Shown one piece after another: positions 9,007 to 17,591 of a stretch of DNA of 64,000 nt (the stretch's first letter is position 1; every line of letters starts with the position of its first letter). Both the position numbers and the translations under genes were made by a program. The DNA comes from Hyphomicrobiales bacterium (lineage in GTDB: Bacteria; Pseudomonadota; Alphaproteobacteria; Rhizobiales; Rhizobiaceae): the NCBI GenBank assembly GCA_900470805.1, contig UCCA01000005.1, forward strand, positions 176,014-240,013, read 5' to 3'. Below the pieces are notes generated by a model. It was not told the DNA's origin, did not search any database, and saw only the letters and a list, made by a program, of their open reading frames with translations.

Positions 9007-9775
9007 ATGAAGCCTACGGACGCAACACACATCGCCGTGGTCCGCGTGATCGATCTTGAGACGGGCGGCAACGGGCCGCAAGATGTCTGCGAAGTCGGCT
9101 GGCAAGATGTGGTACAGGGTGGAGGGGGGCCGTTGGCAGATCGATGCAGAACGAGGCTCGCTTATGATCAATCCCGGCCGCCCGATTTCGCCGGAGACGA
9201 TGGCCGTTCATCATATTCTCGACAGCGAGGTCGCCGGAGCGCCCCTTTGGAAGGAGGTGGCGGCATCGGTCCTGCGGCCCGACAGGCCGATCCAGGCGTT
9301 AGCTGCCCACCGCGCCGCCTTCGAACAGCGTTACTGCACCCCGCGTCTCACCGGAGGCGCCCAATGGATCTGCACCTGGAAATGCGCATTGCGGTTATGG
9401 CCACACCTTCCGCGCTTTTCAAATCAAATGCTTCGATACCAACGCATGCCAGCGGGACTGATCCACGAGATAGGTTTGCCCGCTCATCGCGCGATGCCGG
9501 ACGCCTACGTAACCGCTCATCATCTCCGCGACATGATCAACGAGGCTTCGATTGATCAGTTGCTCGCATGGAGCGCCGAACCGGGGCTCTTGCCTCGTAT
9601 CCCAGCCGGGCCTGAACGTGGAAAGTCGTGGGACCAAGCAGACCTGGCGGTGGTAAAGGAGCTCCTCATGGATCGAGATCGAGACGTGCGGTTTACCGCT
9701 GAAACAGAATTAGTCCGGCGAGGCGAGGGGCCGGGCCGTCGTCAGGGGGAGCCCGCTCAAGGTAGCCTCTTGTAG
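9007..9775 (+). pseudogene. DnaQ/ExoX-like 3'-5' exonuclease, frameshifted
   Basis: The frame from 9007 starts with the exonuclease I motif VIDLETGGNGPQDVCEVGW (catalytic D and E), but the rest of the domain (GRWQIDAERG, PISPETMAVHHI, LAAHRAAFEQRYC, PDAYVTAHHLRDM) continues one frame over to 9775. The switch coincides with a run of six G at 9124-9129, so one extra G explains it. The C-terminal 40 residues (LLAWSAEPGLLPRIPAG) match ExoX-type proteins of rhizobia. Either a real slip mutation, a sequencing error, or low-level frameshifting on the G tract. Confidence 0.8.
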
Positions 9776-9842
9776 TCGCGTTGGATGCTGCCGAGATCAC
9801 CAATGCTCCTTATTATCACTTACAGTCAGCATGGATGGCCGG

Positions 9843-10334
9843 TTACCACCAGGCCTTCATCATGGGACCAACTGCGCCTTGAACCGGATCGTTTTCAGGA
9901 AGCAGGAGCTTCGCCATGGTCTCAGCGGCCTCCTTTGATGGGGCGGACGTTTGAATGTCAGCATACTGCTTTGGCGGATACGCGCCCACGACCTCGAAAT
10001 CGAGGCTGGCTCCAAGATTCATATGGCCAGTTCCGGCCGGTAAGAGGATGCAGTCTCCAGCTTTCACATCGAAAGCCATTCCGGACGGCCCGCCAATCAA
10101 AAGCTTTGCCTGGCCTTTTCCTATCCCCAATACCTCGTGGGCTCCAAGATGATAGTGTTGGTAGTCGAAGACACCGTTTCTCCAAACTCCTTGCCAGCCG
10201 TGAGATGTAAACAGGCGAGCAAATTCCTCAGTGCCGTTTTCGGTCAGGAACACAGACCGATAATACAGGACTGGGAGCCACCGGTTATTGGGCACCCAGT
10301 CGCTTTTTTCGAAGATGATCTCTTGGACGTCCAT
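9843..10334 (-). CDS. Cupin-domain protein, YjlB type
   Basis: 163 residues from ATG 10334 after GGAGGCGAT. The jelly-roll cupin core is visible: GVFDYQHYHLGAHEVLGIGKGQAKLLIGG (His metal ligands) and later DCILLPAGTGHMNLG with the second-motif His. YjlB-like cupins are single-domain cytoplasmic proteins of unknown substrate. The gene stands alone between the broken exonuclease and the transpeptidase relic. Confidence 0.82.
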   Translation of the reverse strand: MDVQEIIFEKSDWVPNNRWLPVLYYRSVFLTENGTEEFARLFTSHGWQGVWRNGVFDYQHYHLGAHEVLGIGKGQAKLLIGGPSGMAFDVKAGDCILLPAGTGHMNLGASLDFEVVGAYPPKQYADIQTSAPSKEAAETMAKLLLPENDPVQGAVGPMMKAWW

Positions 10335-10366
10335 ATCGCCTCCGGGAAGCCCGCATCGCACCAAGC

Positions 10367-10734
10367 TCAATTCGCAAGACCGACTTTTGTTCGACAGGCA
10401 GCGAACTCATTGAATTGGTTGGTCTCAGCCGTGCTCGTGAGGTGATCGTTACCTGACGAAGACCTGCGTGCCATATTGAACTCGTAAAGTTCCTCGACAT
10501 CCTGGCGGTACGTACGGAAACACCCACTTGAGGCATTGGTGCCGATAGACGAGGGGTTATTAGTACCGTGAATGCGTAGCAGGCCGTTGGCGAGATATAC
10601 GGCTCGGGTGCCAAGTGGGTTTTGCGGCCCTGCCTCCACCACCGCCGGAAGCGAGAACTGTGCTTGCGTTTGAGCTGACGCAAGCACCAACACAAGAAGA
10701 GAAAAATCGAACCAGCAATCCCATTCGGCACCAT
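10367..10734 (-). pseudogene. L,D-transpeptidase remnant
   Basis: The segment PQNPLGTRAVYL, RIHGTNNPSSIGTNASSGCFR and DVEELYEFN carries the catalytic HGT and SxGC motifs of YkuD-type L,D-transpeptidases, which cross-link peptidoglycan. The N-terminal half of the domain is missing, the end after the active site is replaced by unrelated sequence, and the signal peptide (MVPNGIAGSIFLFL) lies in a different frame. The gene is a truncated, frameshifted relic; a short exported product cannot be excluded. Confidence 0.72.
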
Positions 10735-10846
10735 CAGTTTGTTGAACGACTGATTGTCCGAATTCTGCAGCGGCACTATGACGTGCTGTCCGCGACGGCT
10801 CACGTCGTGCTTTAGACCCGCTCTATATCCGAAGTGATCGCACGGT

Positions 10847-11005
10847 TTATCCGTTTCCGATGATCTTCACGGCTTCGAGTTGGTGCTCGTCATCTCGCGG
10901 GTCGCCCTTGGTATTGTGGGGTTCTCGCTTATCGCCAACTCCCACGGTTTTGCGATGCTCGTCATTCTGGCGGGACTGTGTGTCGCGTTCGTCGTTCCTG
11001 GACAT
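10847..11005 (-). CDS. Small hydrophilic protein, 52 aa
   Basis: Start ATG 11005 after GGAGGAAAT. The 52-residue protein is extremely polar (MSRNDERDTQSRQNDEH...) with few hydrophobic residues except the last ten (LEAVKIIGNG), and is probably disordered. Short Asp/Arg/Asn-rich proteins of this type are common stress-related orphans in rhizobia. Function unknown. Confidence 0.6.
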   Translation of the reverse strand: MSRNDERDTQSRQNDEHRKTVGVGDKREPHNTKGDPRDDEHQLEAVKIIGNG

Positions 11006-11260
11006 GCGATTTCCTCCCATATGAGAAGATGACATCATATCACCGTATGGCGACTAAGGTCGAGCGAGCTATTGCACTGCCCTTAAGCGATCCCCGTGTA
11101 TATTATTGAAATCTTAATCAAGGTAACTCAAAGTATCCCAGTCGGAGGCAATGCTTCCGGTTCCTCTTAGCCATTCCCATGGATGGCCACTTTCGGCTCG
11201 CCTCCCTCACGCGTGGCGAGCCATTCTCTCCCTCAATCTGCATTGTATCGGAAGTATTCT

Positions 11261-11677
11261 ATGGCCGTTTCCACCGACGACCTTTCCCGGCTTCCTCAGA
11301 GCGAGCGTCGTCGTTTGATATTCCTGAAGTCAGTTGCGAAATATCGCGACCTTGGAATCCGTATCGACGGAAACCCCCGGTTCATGGAATTGATCGAGCA
11401 ATGGATCGATGGCCGCATCGAAATGAGAGATGTTGCTATGGGGTCTAGGGAGCATGGCTTCGTCGAGTCAAAATCCTCTGCCGCATCAACTCCAGACGCG
11501 CATCAACCCGCTTTACACGAGTCGATAGCGGTCGCCTTGCTGGGCCATGAAGACGAGAGGACTGCACAAGCGGATGATGGAGAACTGCAGCCGCAACCAT
11601 CCCAGGATGAACTGCTTCGTGCGATTGACGACTTGGTTAGCCACATCGCTCCAATCGATCCGGACAAGTTCGCGTAA
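11261..11677 (+). CDS. Hypothetical protein, 138 aa
   Basis: The start MAVSTDDLSRLPQSERRR at 11261 is preferred over the 11183 frame because the upstream part is low-complexity. The N-terminal 60 residues form a basic helical domain (RRLIFLKSVAKYRDLGIRIDGNPRFMELIEQWIDGRIEM); the middle is Ser/Ala-rich and the C-terminus forms one acidic helix (DELLRAIDDLVSHI). No family is recognised. Confidence 0.6.
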   Translation: MAVSTDDLSRLPQSERRRLIFLKSVAKYRDLGIRIDGNPRFMELIEQWIDGRIEMRDVAMGSREHGFVESKSSAASTPDAHQPALHESIAVALLGHEDERTAQADDGELQPQPSQDELLRAIDDLVSHIAPIDPDKFA

Positions 11678-11749
11678 AGCGGAAGTGACATCAAAGATCG
11701 GTAGGGGACTGTTCCATGGCGGGTTGACGCGCTCGTTGCATCTTCTCTA

Positions 11750-11989
11750 CTATCGCGGCATGCGCTCGGCCAGAAGACGTTTACCGTCCTCCGTGAGCAC
11801 AAGAGTTGGCTCACCGCTAAACGCAATTTGCTTAACGAAAGACTTGTGTTCAAGACGCGAGATCGCGGCAGACGAAAATCGCCTATCGCTCACCAGCCAA
11901 CCCCGGCTCGATCGACGTTGATTGCGAAATCTCGCGATAGCGCCCAGCGCATCGACGTGGCGTTGTGAGACAGAGGTATCGCTGGTCAT
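11750..11989 (-). CDS. Small winged-helix-like protein
   Basis: 79 residues: a basic helix, LVSDRRFSSAAISRLEHKSFVKQIAFSGEPTLVLTEDGKRLLAER. The order helix, helix, then a beta wing ending in LTEDGKRLL looks like the DNA-binding half of a MarR-like winged helix, but the protein is too short for dimerisation helices. DNA binding is inference only. Confidence 0.5.
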   Translation of the reverse strand: MTSDTSVSQRHVDALGAIARFRNQRRSSRGWLVSDRRFSSAAISRLEHKSFVKQIAFSGEPTLVLTEDGKRLLAERMPR

Positions 11990-12080
11990 CTGATCATCCC
12001 TTCGTCGTCTTTGTTCCTTCTATGTTCATGTGGATCTCCCCATTGTAGGGTTCAAGGCAATCCGAGCGAACCCAGGTGAA

Positions 12081-12105
12081 GGAACCAATACCTGTCGGCA
12101 TGGTT
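12081..12105 (+). promoter_or_regulatory. EcfG-type promoter ahead of exporter operon
   Basis: GGAAC 12081-12085, 17 bases, GTT 12103-12105. The ABC ATPase starts 179 bases downstream. The leader holds a GAGCCC/GGGCTC hairpin (12169-12199), so it may either control the operon or end as a short RNA. Confidence 0.5.
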
Positions 12106-12283
12106 GTTCAAAATCGCACCGTTCGCAGGCCGCCTCTTGTGCGATGTTGCGGCAGGTCGACTAGAGCGGAGCCCTTGGACAACATCAGTGCTGGGGCTCT
12201 GCAATAAGCAACTCTGATATTGTGGTTCAGTGTCTTCGCGCCTAGTTGTCAGGTCGACCAGCTTTAGAAGTGACCAGAGCATT

Positions 12284-12940
12284 ATGATCCTCGCCATCCG
12301 TGACGTTCGAAAGTTCTACGCTACAGCTGAGGGGCCTATTGAAATTTTGAAAGGGATTGACCTTGGTGTGGCCTCAGGGGAGACCGTCGCCCTTACCGGT
12401 GAATCCGGCAGCGGTAAGAGTACGCTTCTTCACCTGGCTGGGGGGCTCGACCGGGCAGACAGCGGGTCCATCCTCATGGATGGCGATGATCTCAGCAAAT
12501 ACTCCGAGAGCGCGCGAGCCCGGTACCGACGAACCAAGGTCGGGCTTGTTTTTCAGCAGTTCAACCTGATCCCCTCCTTGACCGTCTCGGCAAACATTTC
12601 TTTTCACGCAAAGTTGGCTCAGCGCCACGACAGCGCTTGGGAAGAGACGTTGACCGATGCGTTGGGTCTACGGCAGTTCGCAACCCGTTATCCCGAGCAG
12701 CTATCTGGAGGCCAGCAACAGCGTGTCGCCATAGGTCGCACCTTAGCGGCCAGGCCGCAGCTTATTCTTGCCGATGAACCAACGGGAAATCTCGACGAGC
12801 AGACAGGCGACGCCGTTCTCGACCTGATGCTTGACCTGGCAAAGGGCGCGGGGTCTGCATTGCTCCTCGTCACTCACTCAACGCGGCTCGCGGCTCGGCT
12901 GGACCGCACTGTACATCTTCGTGGTGGAAAGATCGCTTAA
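12284..12940 (+). CDS. ABC transporter ATPase, AttE/LolD-like
   Basis: 218 residues from ATG 12284. Walker [10 protein letters not shown] is at residues 39-47, the signature is LSGGQQQR, and Walker B is [11 protein letters not shown], the pattern of the LolD/MacB ATPase subfamily that powers lipoprotein or peptide extraction rather than import. Its stop TAA shares its last A with the ATG of the permease gene at 12940, so the two are translationally coupled. Context (FtsX-type permease plus AttH-like secreted protein) points to the AttEFGH exporter known from Agrobacterium. Confidence 0.9.
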   Translation: MILAIRDVRKFYATAEGPIEILKGIDLGVASGETVALTGESGSGKSTLLHLAGGLDRADSGSILMDGDDLSKYSESARARYRRTKVGLVFQQFNLIPSLTVSANISFHAKLAQRHDSAWEETLTDALGLRQFATRYPEQLSGGQQQRVAIGRTLAARPQLILADEPTGNLDEQTGDAVLDLMLDLAKGAGSALLLVTHSTRLAARLDRTVHLRGGKIA

Positions 12941-15348
12941 TGAGCTGGGTAGCGTTTCCCGCCCTTTTATCGCACTGGCGCCGAAAACCTCTGCAGCTAC
13001 TTACTTTAGTGCTGGGGATCGCGCTTGCGACAGCGCTTTGGTCCGGAGTGCAAGCAATCAATTCCGAGGCGAGGGCAAGCTATGCTCGCGCGGCGTCTGT
13101 CCTTGAGCAAGGCTCCTTCGCGCAAATCGTGTCTGAAGACGGCAACGGCATCCCCACCGAAATCTATGGGAAGCTCCGGCGCTCTGGCTTCAAAGTCTCC
13201 CCTGTCATCGAAGGGACTCTGCGCATCGGGACGACCCGCATTCGGCTCGTTGGTATAGACCCTCTAACGATGCCAAGGGAAAGCGACGCTTTGAGGGTGA
13301 CGAGCGGAGGCGAACTTACAAGTTTTCTCTCTCCGGCCGGACAGCTTTTGTTGTCCAGCAAGACGGCGGAGCGGGTCCGTGGAAACACGGACATGAGCAT
13401 TCGAATTGACGAAAACGTACCCGAAGGCGCGGCTTTCGTGGATATTTCAGTCGCTGACCGGTTGCTCGACAAGGACGGCAGGATTGATCGTTTGGCCGTC
13501 GCCTCCGGCCAGGAGATCAGCGCCATCGCCCTCAAAGAGGTTTCGCCTCGACTTTTCTTGCTGAAACCGGCTGAACAACCTGACGTCGCGCGATTGACTG
13601 ACAGCTTCCACCTAAACTTGACAGCCTTTGGCTTTTTATCCTTCATCGTTGGCCACTTCATCGTTTACTCAGCAACAGGGCTGACCTTCGAACAACGTCG
13701 CGGCACGTTTCGAACGCTGCGATCCCTTGGCATCTCCCTCCGTCAGCTAACCACAATGCTCGTTCTTGAGCTTTCGATGCTTGCTCTTGCATCCGGCGTG
13801 ATCGGGGTCGTCCTTGGATATCTGGTTGCGTCGGTTCTCATGCCGGGGGTCGCCGCAACCCTTCGCGGATTATACGGGGCAAGCGTCTCCGGATCGCTGT
13901 CTATTCGCACCGACTGGTGGCTCGCAGGGCTAGCGATGGCGCTTGCCGGGACAGCAATTTCCTCTGCTCAAAGCCTCTATCGGGTCTGGACACTTACCAT
14001 CCTTGCGACCGCGCAACCACGAGCATGGGCGCGAGAGTCCATCGGAGGATTGCTGATCCAGGCAGCGGTGGGAGGGGCGCTGCTAATACTTGCAGGTGTT
14101 TTGGCAATAGCCGCGTCCGGATTAGTGGCAGGCTTCGCGGTGCTCGGATGCTTGTTGTTGGGCGCGGCTCTCATGCTTCCGGCGATGTTGGCAGCTTTTC
14201 TCGCCGCTATGCAACTCACGTCGCGCAGCGCACTTGTCGAATGGTTTTGGGCAGACACCCGCCTTCAGCTTCCGGGGCTTTCACTCGCGTTGATGGCATT
14301 GCTACTGGCGCTATCGGCGAATATCGGTGTCGGCACCATGGTTTCCAGTTTCAGGCTGACATTCATCGGGTGGCTCGATCAACGTTTGGCCGCCGAACTG
14401 TACGTTACGGCCAAAGACGAAGCCGAGGCGGCGAGGTTACGGGCCTGGCTTCCAGCACACTCCACATCGGTCCTTCCAATCTGGAGCATCGAAGGCGACG
14501 TTACCGGCGAGGAGGTCCAGATCTTTGGCGTTGCGGACGATCCGACATACCGCGAGCATTGGCCCCTGATCGCGTCCCAGGATGACGTTTGGGGCAAGAT
14601 CGCCAAAGGTGAGGGTGCTTTGATCAACGAGCAAATGTGGCGGCGCGGGGCGGCAAAAATGGGAGAGCAAGTAGCCATGCCCGGGGGCTGGAATGCGGAG
14701 GTGGCAGGGGTTTTCTCTGACTATGGAAACCCAAATGGGCAGGTCATCATCGGTATCGACGCCTTGGTCGCCCATTACCCGCAGGTCGCTAAGCTTCGAT
14801 ACGGCGTACGAGTTCCGCCTGAACGTTCGACGGAGCTGAAGCGACAGCTAATCGAGGATTTTGGTCTTCCTGAAACTTCCGTCGTGGATCAGGCCTCGCT
14901 CAAGAGGCAATCGCGGGCGATTTTCGATCAGACGTTCAAGGTTACGGGGGCCCTCAACGTGCTTACCTTGGCTGTAGCCGGTTTTGCCATGTTTTCCAGT
15001 CTCCTGACACTCTCCGGAATTCGACTCCCCCAACTGGCGCCTGTTTGGGCGATGGGGGTGCGTCGGCGTGATCTGGCACTGTATGAGATCGTCCGTACGC
15101 TGGCGCTGTGGCTAGCCACGTTCGTCACCGCGATACCCGTGGGTCTTTTGTTGGCATGGGCCCTGCTGGCGCGGGTGAACGTTGAGGCATTTGGATGGCG
15201 ACTACCCATGTACGTGTTCCCCATGGACTGGCTGTTGCTAGGTGCTATCGCTCTCCTCGCGGCTCTCGCTTCGGTGCTTCTTCCGGTGCGTCGCCTTGCA
15301 ACGATCAATCCAGCCGATCTGCTTAGGATTTTTGCCAATGAACGGTAG
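12940..15348 (+). CDS. FtsX-type ABC permease (fused AttF/AttG-like)
   Basis: 802 residues. There is an N-terminal membrane helix, a large periplasmic MacB-like domain (about residues 40-215), three helices near 225-345, further helices near 370-460, a second periplasmic domain (about 480-650) and three final helices. This doubled architecture equals two FtsX permeases in one chain, like single-chain versions of AttF plus AttG. It works with the upstream ATPase; the substrate is unknown. Its 3' end overlaps the start of the secreted partner by 11 bases. Confidence 0.88.
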   Translation: MSWVAFPALLSHWRRKPLQLLTLVLGIALATALWSGVQAINSEARASYARAASVLEQGSFAQIVSEDGNGIPTEIYGKLRRSGFKVSPVIEGTLRIGTTRIRLVGIDPLTMPRESDALRVTSGGELTSFLSPAGQLLLSSKTAERVRGNTDMSIRIDENVPEGAAFVDISVADRLLDKDGRIDRLAVASGQEISAIALKEVSPRLFLLKPAEQPDVARLTDSFHLNLTAFGFLSFIVGHFIVYSATGLTFEQRRGTFRTLRSLGISLRQLTTMLVLELSMLALASGVIGVVLGYLVASVLMPGVAATLRGLYGASVSGSLSIRTDWWLAGLAMALAGTAISSAQSLYRVWTLTILATAQPRAWARESIGGLLIQAAVGGALLILAGVLAIAASGLVAGFAVLGCLLLGAALMLPAMLAAFLAAMQLTSRSALVEWFWADTRLQLPGLSLALMALLLALSANIGVGTMVSSFRLTFIGWLDQRLAAELYVTAKDEAEAARLRAWLPAHSTSVLPIWSIEGDVTGEEVQIFGVADDPTYREHWPLIASQDDVWGKIAKGEGALINEQMWRRGAAKMGEQVAMPGGWNAEVAGVFSDYGNPNGQVIIGIDALVAHYPQVAKLRYGVRVPPERSTELKRQLIEDFGLPETSVVDQASLKRQSRAIFDQTFKVTGALNVLTLAVAGFAMFSSLLTLSGIRLPQLAPVWAMGVRRRDLALYEIVRTLALWLATFVTAIPVGLLLAWALLARVNVEAFGWRLPMYVFPMDWLLLGAIALLAALASVLLPVRRLATINPADLLRIFANER

Positions 15349-16411
15349 AGCCGTTGCTTTAATTTTGCTGGGCGCCGCCATGATGGGTTCGGCGGGAAAA
15401 ACACTGGGGCAAGGGTTTGCCGGACTGGGATCGGACGCCCAAGGCTTTGCGGTTCCTCAGCGCGGCTCCCAATTATCGTTTCCAAGAGATCATGGAGCGC
15501 ACCCGGAATATCGCATCGAATGGTGGTACGTGACTGCCAATCTCAAGGGGCATGACGGCAAACAATATGGAGCACAGTGGACGCTCTTCAGATCCGCGCT
15601 TGCCCCGGAAAGCAAGGCTGGCTTCGCTGATCCTCAAATCTGGATCGGACATGCCGCTTTAACGACGCCCGACCACCAATACGTCGCCGAGCGGCTCGGC
15701 CGGGGTGGGGTTGGTCAAGCGGGGGTGGAGACCGCGCCATTCCGCGCTTGGATAGACGAATGGACAATGTCAGCCGTCGAAAATTCTAGCTCCTATCCCT
15801 TCGCAAACCTCTCACTGAAAGCGACTGGGCTAGACTTTAATTACGCTCTGGACCTCAGAGCAAACGGTCCACTCGTTCTCCAAGGCGAAAACGGGTACTC
15901 GGTGAAGTCGGAAAGCGGGCAGGCGAGCTATTACTATTCCCAGCCGTTCTATGAAGTCTCCGGGACAATAGAGGTATCGGGGAAGCCCATTGCAGTGAGT
16001 GGCAACGCGTGGCTCGACAGGGAGTGGTCCTCGCAACCGTTGGCTTCGAACCAAACGGGGTGGGATTGGTTTTCGCTGCACTTGGCCAGTGGCGAGAAAC
16101 TGATGGCGTTTCGTCTCCGCGATGACAAGGATGGGTTTATCTCGGCGAACTGGATCTATCCTGATGGACGCACAACGCCGCTGACTAACCAGCAGGTTCG
16201 TCTCACGCCGCTGCGTGACGCGACAGTCGATGGGAAGCAGGTCCCGGTGTCATGGCGGATAGAGATCCCATCAAAATCGCTGGATATTCAAACGCAACCG
16301 TTAAACGACCAATCGTGGATGGCAACGTCGACCCCGTACTGGGAGGGACCTATTTCGTTGAACGGCTCTACCACCGGTGTAGGCTATCTTGAGATGACGG
16401 GCTACAGGTAG
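15338..16411 (+). CDS. AttH-like lipocalin/CrtC-fold secreted protein
   Basis: 357 residues starting at ATG 15338, with a signal peptide (LILLGAAMMGSAGKTLGQG). The mature part has the AttH/CrtC hydratase-like signature: PRDHGAHPEYRIEWWYVTANLKG, QWTLFRSAL, IWIGHAALTT and GNAWLDREWSSQPL. This family (COG5621) is the fixed companion of AttEFG-type exporters and is thought to act on or chaperone a hydrophobic ligand in the envelope. It overlaps the permease gene by 11 bases, so the three genes form one operon. Confidence 0.88.
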   Translation: MNGRAVALILLGAAMMGSAGKTLGQGFAGLGSDAQGFAVPQRGSQLSFPRDHGAHPEYRIEWWYVTANLKGHDGKQYGAQWTLFRSALAPESKAGFADPQIWIGHAALTTPDHQYVAERLGRGGVGQAGVETAPFRAWIDEWTMSAVENSSSYPFANLSLKATGLDFNYALDLRANGPLVLQGENGYSVKSESGQASYYYSQPFYEVSGTIEVSGKPIAVSGNAWLDREWSSQPLASNQTGWDWFSLHLASGEKLMAFRLRDDKDGFISANWIYPDGRTTPLTNQQVRLTPLRDATVDGKQVPVSWRIEIPSKSLDIQTQPLNDQSWMATSTPYWEGPISLNGSTTGVGYLEMTGYR

Positions 16412-16713
16412 GCACTGTACCAATAGTTTTGAACATCGCCCGCCACCTCTGCGTTTCGACAGAAATGGGTCACCAACTAAGAGGCCGTTTCGTCCATGCG
16501 ATACGAAAGTGAGACTGTGGCTTCTCCGGACCTCTGGAAGAGCAGTTCGTTCCAGACGGCCTCTTCAGGAAGCGGGAACGCAGCCTGATGACAAGCATCT
16601 TCGAGGGGCGACAAAAGGAGAAAGCCGCATAAGAGGACGATATCGCGACTGGGCATTCCGTTTAAGGTCAAGGTGCGCGATGACCTGAGCAGGCAACCGG
16701 GGGCTGTTGGCGC
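16412..16713. other. Intergenic stretch
   Basis: Between the exporter operon and the convergent cold-shock gene. A 54-58 residue minus-strand frame from about 16656 to 16477 (MPSRDIVLLCGFLLL) is possible but has no recognisable features and a weak ribosome site. Confidence 0.3.
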
Positions 16714-16929
16714 TTAGGCTGTCGCCACCCTTATGTTGATCGCCTTGGGGCCCTTCCCCCGCAGGTCGGACTCTGTATCGAAGGAGACCTTCTGGCCGTC
16801 ACGCAACGACTGTATTCCGGAGGCCTGCAGTGCTGATATGTGGACGAAGATGTCGGCTGATCCAGTGTCGGGTGAGATGAATCCGAACCCCTTATCAGCG
16901 TTGAAGAACTTCACGGTACCATTTGCCAC
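16714..16929 (-). CDS. Cold-shock-domain protein
   Basis: 71 residues, started at GTG 16929 because this gives the canonical N-terminus [21 protein letters not shown]1 (KGFGFI) and RNP2 (DIFVHISAL) are intact, so it should bind single-stranded RNA or DNA as an RNA chaperone. The C-terminal half ([19 protein letters not shown]) is typical of rhizobial CspA-like proteins. It is a single gene convergent with the exporter operon. Confidence 0.92.
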   Translation of the reverse strand: MANGTVKFFNADKGFGFISPDTGSADIFVHISALQASGIQSLRDGQKVSFDTESDLRGKGPKAINIRVATA

Positions 16930-17173
16930 TTCAATCCCCTTTGTTTTGAGCCTCCTGATCATGCAAGTAATCCAGAAAGTCCGCAACGGACAATGACTTC
17001 GAATTTGTCCCGATTCAGATTCATTCCTAGAACTTTGCCGGTTGAGCAATGGCGGACGGCAGTGGTGTTCCGATGCCTCCACACGTTCGAGCAGCAAAGG
17101 AGTTGGCCCCTCGCGCAATGATGCACCTTTTCGCCCTTGCGCGCTCACTCACAGACAAGCGATGCGAGGTTCG

Positions 17174-17458
17174 ATGGCAGGCGAGACGATAGATGTGGCG
17201 GAGATGACTATCGCGGAGCGTCAGGCTACGATCGAGCGCTTGGCTACAGCTTTGGAGCGAAATGCGCAATGGGCGGGACATGAGGGAGATGACACCCTCG
17301 AAATGGTCCTTCCATCTGTTGGTATGATGGCAGCGGCAGACGAGCTGGCACTACGGGACACACACCTCACTGAGAGCGTGGTTCTCCGCGCTTTAGGTCT
17401 TCTCACCGCTTTTCACTGCCGTCACCCGCAATATCCGGTCGCGCTCGCTCTACACTAG
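17174..17458 (+). CDS. Hypothetical protein, paralogue of 44166-44469
   Basis: 94 residues from ATG 17174. The pattern TIAERQATIERLATALERNAQWAGHEGDD, then VLPSVGMMAAADELALRDTHL and LLTAFHCRHPQYPVALALH is repeated in a frameshifted paralogue at 44166-44469, which confirms that both are coding. The protein is all-helical with no catalytic motif. Function unknown. It lies upstream of ligD in the same direction, 133 bases apart. Confidence 0.72.
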   Translation: MAGETIDVAEMTIAERQATIERLATALERNAQWAGHEGDDTLEMVLPSVGMMAAADELALRDTHLTESVVLRALGLLTAFHCRHPQYPVALALH

Positions 17459-17591
17459 ATCACGGCACCAAGAAGCGTCGTGCTATCTCTGTCGCCCTTG
17501 ATCTCGTCCAAACGACGGTTCAGGATGGCGCGGGCGGGAACCTTGCGGCGATGCTGGGCATTCTGACTCTCGATTGCGATCGGGGAAATCC

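Noticed and set aside
12052..12297. 81-codon minus-strand frame upstream of the exporter
   Set aside because: No ribosome site and no family; it overlaps the stress promoter and leader hairpin on the plus strand.
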